Positions 58,945 to 64,000 of a stretch of 64,000 bases of DNA are shown piece by piece. A model generated the notes under the pieces. That model saw only the letters and a program-made list of their open reading frames with translations, was not told the DNA's origin and did not search any database. Position 1 is the stretch's first letter. Each line of letters opens with the position of its first letter. Both the position numbers and the translations under genes were made by a program. Origin of the DNA: Paenibacillus sp. AN1007 (lineage in GTDB: Bacteria; Bacillota; Bacilli; Paenibacillales; Paenibacillaceae); assembly GCF_040702995.1 (NCBI RefSeq), contig NZ_CP159992.1:2939501-3003500 (forward strand), read 5' to 3'.

Positions 58945-59577
58945 ATGAGCGAATTAGACCATTTGATTAAGAACCGCAGATCGGCTGTTATTTTTGAAGA
59001 AGGAATTGAAATTTCGGAATCAGAACTGGAAGAGATGTTTGCCTTAAACAAATTTGCCCCGTCCGCATTTAATCTGCAGCATACCCATTATCTTGTTTTA
59101 ACCGATGACACGCAAAAAGAGAAGATATATGAAGCTTCGCAGCAGTATAAAGTGAAAACAGCATCCGCAGTCATCGTAGTGCTGGGTGATGTTCACGCAC
59201 ACCATCATATTCGGACCATTAACGAGGGACTGCTTAACCTGGGAGCACTGACGCCTTTTCAATATGAGCAGGAATCACAGAGTGTTGCTGAATTTTACGA
59301 AACTCGCGGCCGCTTTTTCCAACGCGAGGATGCGATTCGTAACGCCAGCCTGTCAGCGATGCAGTTCATGCTGATTGCACAGGACCGCGGCTGGGATACG
59401 TGCCCGATGATCGGATTTGATGCGGAAGAGCTGGAGCAGAGCCTCAACATTCCAGACCACTACGTACCTGCCATGCTGATTACAATCGGCAAAAAGTCTG
59501 AATCCAAACAGCGCCCTCGCGGATATCGCAAGCCTATTCACGAATATGTCAGCTTTAATAAAATGAACGCCGAATAA
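58945..59577 (+). CDS. Nitroreductase-family protein
   Basis: A 210-residue FMN-dependent oxidoreductase. Family features are the N-terminal IKNRRSAVIFEEGIEIS (phosphate-binding Arg-Arg), FAPSAFNLQHTHYLVL (the PSxxNxQ FMN motif at about 39-55), and the C-terminal GWDTCPMIGFDAEELEQSLNIPDHYVPAML and RPRGYRKP. It is similar to the YdgI/YodC type, which reduces quinones, nitro compounds or similar acceptors. ATG 58945 follows GTGAGG; the frame starts at that GTG. It is monocistronic, with a perfect terminator at 59613-59638. Confidence 0.9.
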   Translation: MSELDHLIKNRRSAVIFEEGIEISESELEEMFALNKFAPSAFNLQHTHYLVLTDDTQKEKIYEASQQYKVKTASAVIVVLGDVHAHHHIRTINEGLLNLGALTPFQYEQESQSVAEFYETRGRFFQREDAIRNASLSAMQFMLIAQDRGWDTCPMIGFDAEELEQSLNIPDHYVPAMLITIGKKSESKQRPRGYRKPIHEYVSFNKMNAE

Positions 59578-59612
59578 TTTATTATCGCATCATCTTCAAT
59601 AAGACAGCTCTT

Positions 59613-59638
59613 AAAAAGCCACGAATCCGTGGCTTTTT
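59613..59638 (+). terminator. Terminator of the nitroreductase gene
   Basis: AAAAAGCCAC/GTGGCTTTTT perfect 10-bp stem, 6-nt loop, T5. Confidence 0.9.
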
Positions 59639-59790
59639 GTCATTAACAGCAGCAGGTTGCCCACGGAATGGTCCCGAATGCTCTTCATGAATAAACCGTC
59701 TGCATAATTCGGTTTATTTATCATGAATTCTCTCTGCGCATTCTCAGCTGCTTAATCACGTCTTCTCAATCATGCATCACTGCATGCACT

Positions 59791-60963
59791 TCAATACATT
59801 TCATAGATCAATTCATCCGAAATGTGAAGATTGTTATCAAATGCAGCGTAGATATAGAGCTGTCCGGCTGGCGTGTCCCCTGCATCAAACCCGAGCTTTA
59901 GGCTGCCATCGGCTTCAAATGCCGCATCAGCCAAGAGCAATTCACTTACATCCTCCTCAGGATTAGCCTCGGCAATAACATGAAGTGCACGTTCACATAA
60001 ATGGTCCCACTGTGTCCAGGCAGCTTCAAGGTAAGGAGATACAGCCTGCATGCCTGACTTCGTTGAGATCTGAACGTTGATCCGCAGCTCTCTCTTCTCA
60101 TGCTGCAGGTTCATGTTCATGTAATAAAGTGTCGTTTCACTGTCATATTCAAACGTTCCCATACCCGGAACTTCATGAGCGGGTTCAACGATTAGATTAT
60201 CTCCATACTGGATGTGCTTCAGCTTGGCATTCCGGCTTACATCCAGCGACTTCAGTTTATTTTCGGAACAATACAGCTCCACCAGCTCCGTAAGGGGATG
60301 AAGATGCAGTTCACGGATATGATTATGGAAACAGCGCACACTCTCCAGCCTAATATTGGACTGAAGGTCCAAGCTTTTGAGATGGTTGTGATGACAGCGA
60401 AGTTCGATCAGAGCCGGGCAGCCTGTCACATCCAGCTGGATAAGGTCATTGTTGGCACAGTCCAGATGAAACAGCTGGTTATGATCAGCCGTATCCAGCG
60501 AGAAAAGCGTATTGTAACTGCAGGCAAGTTTCTCTAAATAGGTTAGATGACCGACTTTCAGTTCGGATAACAGATTCCACTGGCATTCAATCGATACAAG
60601 CCTGTGATTATGGGATACGTCAAGTTTGCGCAGGCGATTGAAGCTGCAATCAAGTGTCTCCAGCTCCGTATTCGCATGAAGCTGCAGCTCAAGAAGCTGA
60701 TTTTCTCTGCATAATAACGTTCTCAACTTCAGATTATGTTCAATCTGCAGGTTGGTCAGCGCGTTATATGCACAATCCAGCAGCCGAAGCTCCCTGAAAT
60801 ATTCAATCCCTTGAAGGCTCTTTATGCCGATTTTTGGGAGCTGCAGTGTCTCTACTCCACCTACATCCTGTTCCAGAATATATCCTCGTTGATCACAAAA
60901 ATGCTCTACTATGTATTGTCTGAAAAGTTCGTCCGTAAAAGCATTCGTTATATCTATACTCAT
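59791..60963 (-). CDS. Cytoplasmic leucine-rich-repeat protein
   Basis: A 390-residue protein without signal peptide or membrane segment. Residues about 40-250 consist of about ten 21-residue leucine-rich repeats of the pattern LxxLxCxxNxLxxLxLxxN (for example LETLDCSFNRLRKLDVSHN), with a Cys in most repeats at the fixed position. The C-terminal 140 residues form a separate domain of unknown type, acidic and containing ISTKSGMQAVSPYLEAAW, which I do not recognise. Internalin-type repeats are usually on secreted proteins; here the lack of an export signal suggests an intracellular binding role. The start at 60963 follows GAGAGGAGA closely. Neighbours give no clue. Confidence 0.82.
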   Translation of the reverse strand: MSIDITNAFTDELFRQYIVEHFCDQRGYILEQDVGGVETLQLPKIGIKSLQGIEYFRELRLLDCAYNALTNLQIEHNLKLRTLLCRENQLLELQLHANTELETLDCSFNRLRKLDVSHNHRLVSIECQWNLLSELKVGHLTYLEKLACSYNTLFSLDTADHNQLFHLDCANNDLIQLDVTGCPALIELRCHHNHLKSLDLQSNIRLESVRCFHNHIRELHLHPLTELVELYCSENKLKSLDVSRNAKLKHIQYGDNLIVEPAHEVPGMGTFEYDSETTLYYMNMNLQHEKRELRINVQISTKSGMQAVSPYLEAAWTQWDHLCERALHVIAEANPEEDVSELLLADAAFEADGSLKLGFDAGDTPAGQLYIYAAFDNNLHISDELIYEMY

Positions 60964-61194
60964 GTCCGAATCTCCTCTCTTAATGCTTACTTGTGAGTTT
61001 CCAGCATATGCAATCTATCCATATTATTCTATGAGTTCCAGCGAAGCTTTTCAATGAGACCGCGCTATCATTTCGGTGCTGCGACTGCATAATGCAGCGG
61101 GGTTACCACCTTTTCAAGAAAAAGATTATGCAATTTTTTTTATAACATGTTAGCATGCTTGAGGTAGGCATTATACTTGAAAAGGATGATGATC

Positions 61195-61683
61195 ATGGAT
61201 AAGAAAAATGTATATCTGGAGCAGATTCAACCCGCTAGAATGGCTTATGTTCGCCAAACTGGACCTTATGGACCCTCCAACATTCAGACCATGGAAAAGC
61301 TGAAACAATGGGCGGACCAGAACAAGCTGCTGAATGAAGATGCTGTTTTGTTCGGTATTCCTCAGGATCATCCAGCAGCAGTCCTGCCCCAGCTCTGCAG
61401 ATACGATGCGTGTATCGTGATTGAGGATCATTTTCATCTAGATAAGGATAACAGCAAGGATACTGGCTTTGAGATTAACGTCGGCAGGTTTCCGGGAGGA
61501 AGCTATCTCATTTTCACAGTTCCGCATACGGCCGAGGGCATACAAAATGCCTGGAACGATATGATTCCGCGATTACAGGCAGAAGGCTATCGCATGGATG
61601 ATAAACCGGTTATTGAAAGATATCGTCCGCGGCTCCTGAATCAGCATTTATGCGAGCTTTGTGTTCCTGTAACAACCAAATAA
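61195..61683 (+). CDS. GyrI-like/AraC effector-binding-domain protein
   Basis: A 162-residue stand-alone GyrI-like (SOUL/AraC-effector fold) protein. It begins MDKKNVYLEQIQPARMAYVRQTGPYGP, typical of the fold, and has AVLFGIPQDHP in the middle and GGSYLIFTVPHT (about 105-116) as the second repeat. The C-terminus carries two cysteines (HLCELCV). Relatives bind small hydrophobic molecules or drugs, and some inhibit DNA gyrase. There is no DNA-binding domain. ATG 61195 is preferred because AAAGGATG lies upstream; a TTG 18 nt earlier is in frame. It ends at a shared bidirectional terminator. Confidence 0.83.
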   Translation: MDKKNVYLEQIQPARMAYVRQTGPYGPSNIQTMEKLKQWADQNKLLNEDAVLFGIPQDHPAAVLPQLCRYDACIVIEDHFHLDKDNSKDTGFEINVGRFPGGSYLIFTVPHTAEGIQNAWNDMIPRLQAEGYRMDDKPVIERYRPRLLNQHLCELCVPVTTK

Positions 61684-61765
61684 AGCGATTTTTCAAACTC
61701 TGAAAATGGCCTTTATCCCCAAAAACAGAATGATCTCATCCAATGCCCCTGCTTCTGGATTGAGA

Positions 61766-61798
61766 AAAAAAGTGACTTCGAGATCGAAGTCACTTTTC
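61766..61798. terminator. Bidirectional terminator
   Basis: AAAAGTGACTTCGA/TCGAAGTCACTTTT stem, 3-nt loop, with a T run on the minus strand and T4 on the plus strand. It lies between the convergent GyrI-like and aminopeptidase genes. Confidence 0.85.
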
Positions 61799-61907
61799 GT
61801 CGGTTCAAATCATAGGTTCATATCATACCTTTTTAACAGGTACCATTCAACTTTATAATTTATCGTTCGTGTCTTTCTTACCAACTTCAATTTCTTCATA
61901 AACTCAA

Positions 61908-63152
61908 TTAAAATGCCCAGTTTCCTTTACGGAATACAGGTTCAATCGTACCGTCCTGCAACTCTCCGTCGATGTCCAATTCAGCGGAACCGATCATAAA
62001 ATCAACATGTGTAAGACTGACATTGCATTCATGTTTCAACAGCTCTTCATTCGACATCGTTGTGCCATTTTTCATATTGAACGGATATGCACTTCCAACC
62101 GCCAGATGGCAGGATGCATTTTCATCAATGCCGGTATTGTAGAAAATACGGTTCAGATTCGAGATTGGGGAATTATGGGGTACAAGCGCCACTTCTCCCA
62201 GATAACGAGCACCTTCATCTGTCGCAAAAAGATTTTTCAAGTGCTCCTCGCCAGAAGCCGCTGTATACGCAACAACCTGACCCTCTTTAAATGTGATACG
62301 CATCTGGTCTACCAACTGTCCATTCAGGTTCAGCGGCATCGTACTGCTCACATACCCGTTCACACCGCTGCGCTTAGGCATCGTGAACACTTCTTCTGTC
62401 GGCATATTGGCTACGGTGTAGACCCCTTGTTTGTTTTCGCTGCCACCGCCGCCCCAGATATGATCATTAACCAGTTCAATCTTCAGATCGGTACCAGGTG
62501 CACGATAGTGCAGGCTCTTGTAATTTTTCTCATTCAGCACTTCACTCATCTTATTCAGCGTCTCAAGATGATCTCTCCAGTTCTGTACGGCATCGCCGCC
62601 ATCCACACGATTCATCTTGAAGATCGTATCCCACATAACGTTAATACGATCCTTCTCAGGAATATCGGCAAATACTTTATTTGCCCATGCTTTCGTTGGG
62701 GCCTTGATCAGACACCAGCTAATTTCATGGTTACGGGTGTACTTGGAATATCCTTTACGCGCTTCCGCCGCTGCTTTCGTTGCACGCGATACCTTAGCCG
62801 CTTCAATCCCGTTATACAGATCCGGGTCTGGTACTTTAATGGTCAGTGTCGCTCCCCCGGCTTCAGCGAACCGTTCCATCATGTCCCCTTTCCATGCCGG
62901 ATAATAGTCAAAACTATCGTCCGATCCATGCTCAAACCGGCTGCGTGTAATGTGATCGTCCTCGAAATCCACTTGTACATAATGGGCCCCGGCTGCATAA
63001 GCTTTTTCAACGATCAGACGGGTAAACTCCAGCGTTTCGATTGGGGCTGTCACCAGCAGGTCTTGTCCCTTTTGAATGTTTACTCCGACTTTAACTACCA
63101 GTTCAGCATATTGTTCCAACGATTTTGCAAAAGACTGCTCAAATGAACTCAT
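61908..63152 (-). CDS. M29-family aminopeptidase (AmpS-like)
   Basis: A 414-residue metallo-aminopeptidase of the thermophilic (M29) family. It begins MSSFEQSFAKSLEQYAELVVKVGVNIQKGQ. Conserved metal and catalytic regions are visible: GGGGSENKQGVYTVANMPTEEVFTMPKR (Glu ligands, about 240-267), YLGEVALVPHNSPIS (Glu and His, about 310-325), NASCHLAVGSAYP (His, about 344), and the C-terminal VSLTHVDFMIGSAELDIDG (His and Asp, about 377-395). ATG 63152 was chosen because AGGAGT lies about 10 nt upstream and the family starts there; the frame extends 31 codons further toward the neighbouring gene. It lies 67 nt after the acyl-CoA synthetase gene, possibly co-transcribed. Confidence 0.92.
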   Translation of the reverse strand: MSSFEQSFAKSLEQYAELVVKVGVNIQKGQDLLVTAPIETLEFTRLIVEKAYAAGAHYVQVDFEDDHITRSRFEHGSDDSFDYYPAWKGDMMERFAEAGGATLTIKVPDPDLYNGIEAAKVSRATKAAAEARKGYSKYTRNHEISWCLIKAPTKAWANKVFADIPEKDRINVMWDTIFKMNRVDGGDAVQNWRDHLETLNKMSEVLNEKNYKSLHYRAPGTDLKIELVNDHIWGGGGSENKQGVYTVANMPTEEVFTMPKRSGVNGYVSSTMPLNLNGQLVDQMRITFKEGQVVAYTAASGEEHLKNLFATDEGARYLGEVALVPHNSPISNLNRIFYNTGIDENASCHLAVGSAYPFNMKNGTTMSNEELLKHECNVSLTHVDFMIGSAELDIDGELQDGTIEPVFRKGNWAF

Positions 63153-63219
63153 GTGAATATCAACTCCTGCTTCGATTAGATTTAGTTTGGCTGTACTCCA
63201 GAGATCCACACGATGTGAA

Positions 63220-64000
63220 CTACCTGCTGCGTTTTTCCTGCTCACGCAGTTCGATCCGGCGAATTTTGCCCGAATTCGTTTTTGGCAGATCCGTCACAAA
63301 TTCAATTTTGCGCGGGTATTTATAAGGGGCTGTCCATTCCTTTACATGTCTCTGCAGCTCATGCGCCAGTTCGGTGGAAGCCTGCGATGCATCTCGCAGC
63401 ACCACAAACGCTTTGACCACATTACCCCGAATTTCATCCGGGCTTGCAACGACAGCACATTCCTTCACACTGGCATGTTTCATGAGTGCTTCCTCTACCT
63501 CAAACGGACCAATTGTATATCCCGAGCTGATGATGATATCGTCACTCCGCCCTTCAAACCAGAAGTAACCTTCCTCATCTTTGCTCGCCCGGTCACCTGT
63601 GACAAAATATTCTCCACGCTGATTCGCTTCCTTACGTCCTTCATCTTCATAATACGCACGGAACAAGGCCGGCATATCCTGATGCACAGCAATGTCACCC
63701 ACTTCGCCGGCAGGCAGCGGTTGTCCATTTTCACCGATGATCTCGATGAGTCCCGGAGTAATGGACTGTCCCATGGAACCAATGCGTACAGGTGCATCCT
63801 TCAAACTGCCGATCAGCAGTGTGCTTTCCGTCTGACCGTATCCATCCCGGATGGTCAGATCGAAATGGCGCTGGAAGATCTCGATGACTTCCTGATTCAG
63901 CGGTTCGCCGGCAGATACTGCGCTGCGCAGACGGGATAAATCATAGCGGCCAAGATCATCCGTTTTGGCCATCAGGCGGTATTCGGTTGGCGTGCAGCAG
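63220..64000 (-). CDS. Acyl-CoA synthetase (AMP-forming), C-terminal part
   Basis: Partial gene; the N-terminal half lies beyond the right edge. The visible 259 residues contain CCTPTEYRL at the very edge, SAGEPLN, the A5 motif DGYGQTEST, the A7 motif YFVTGDRA, the A8 hinge FEGRSDDII, and the catalytic lysine region TNSGKIRR (A10) close to the C-terminus. This is the acyl-activating (acetyl-/medium-chain acyl-CoA synthetase) subgroup, similar to YtcI/AcsA-type proteins of Bacillales. It activates a carboxylic acid to an acyl-adenylate and then to the CoA thioester; chain length cannot be judged from the C-terminal part. The stop lies just upstream of the aminopeptidase gene. Confidence 0.92.
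   Translation of the reverse strand, partial: CCTPTEYRLMAKTDDLGRYDLSRLRSAVSAGEPLNQEVIEIFQRHFDLTIRDGYGQTESTLLIGSLKDAPVRIGSMGQSITPGLIEIIGENGQPLPAGEVGDIAVHQDMPALFRAYYEDEGRKEANQRGEYFVTGDRASKDEEGYFWFEGRSDDIIISSGYTIGPFEVEEALMKHASVKECAVVASPDEIRGNVVKAFVVLRDASQASTELAHELQRHVKEWTAPYKYPRKIEFVTDLPKTNSGKIRRIELREQEKRSR

Overview
The window looks like chromosomal DNA of a Paenibacillus-type member of the Bacillota. The evidence is a Gram-positive gene repertoire (LicT/BglG antiterminators, RNase J, YeeI-type YebC protein, VanY-like peptidase), AGGAGG-type ribosome binding sites, a T-box and a purine riboswitch, CcpA (cre) sites, and a carbohydrate-heavy gene set. The species assignment is inference from gene content; no rRNA or tRNA gene was seen.

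Layout. 1-1,164: 5' end of a sensor kinase gene, then a decayed IS1182-type transposase. 1,184-6,201: a short-chain dehydrogenase, a small lipoprotein, a BASS-family transporter, aspartate-semialdehyde dehydrogenase (asd) behind a complete T-box leader, and a small acidic protein. 6,333-9,742: a dedicated biotin ECF transporter, with bioY divergent from an ATPase gene and an ATPase-EcfT fusion gene around a BirA-type operator. 9,861-14,629: an aryl-beta-glucoside module (GH1, licT, bglP), with each gene behind its own RAT/terminator antitermination site. 14,919-16,819: an amidohydrolase and a manganese catalase. 17,035-21,669: a sucrose regulon (scrA, scrB, scrR) with two palindromic operators. 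21,932-28,184: an RNase J paralogue, rhamnose catabolism genes (rhaA and a bifunctional aldolase/dehydrogenase) and a TreR-like regulator. 28,383-31,135: an epimerase-like protein, a cupredoxin, and an EamA transporter behind a guanine-type purine riboswitch.

31,402-36,590 holds a three-gene cassette: a TerB_N/TerB_C protein, a P-loop ATPase and a DEAD/DEAH helicase. Its composition and order match the Shango anti-phage system, but the helicase gene carries a one-base frameshift. Next come a bacteriophytochrome and heme oxygenase pair (36,806-40,083), a Nif3-like protein, and a 1.2-kb non-coding region with nested inverted repeats and a G-poor, (ACTT)n-containing tract. After that lie two small DMT transporters flanking a Crp/Fnr regulator, a YebC-family protein, and the sulfite reductase genes cysJ and cysI. 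A large secreted GH43 enzyme, a frameshifted ABC-F ATPase, a SET-domain protein and miscellaneous genes follow (DUF1349, HesB-like, VanY-like, nitroreductase, leucine-rich repeat, GyrI-like, aminopeptidase). The window ends inside an acyl-CoA synthetase gene.

Sugar use is the main theme. At three loci a cre-like sequence overlaps the -35 element (licT, scrB, and more weakly GH43), implying CcpA repression on top of local antiterminators or repressors. The less ordinary items are the EcfA-EcfT fusion, the ON-type guanine riboswitch with an enlarged P2 loop upstream of an EamA exporter, the broken Shango helicase, and the nested-palindrome element at 41,581-41,772.
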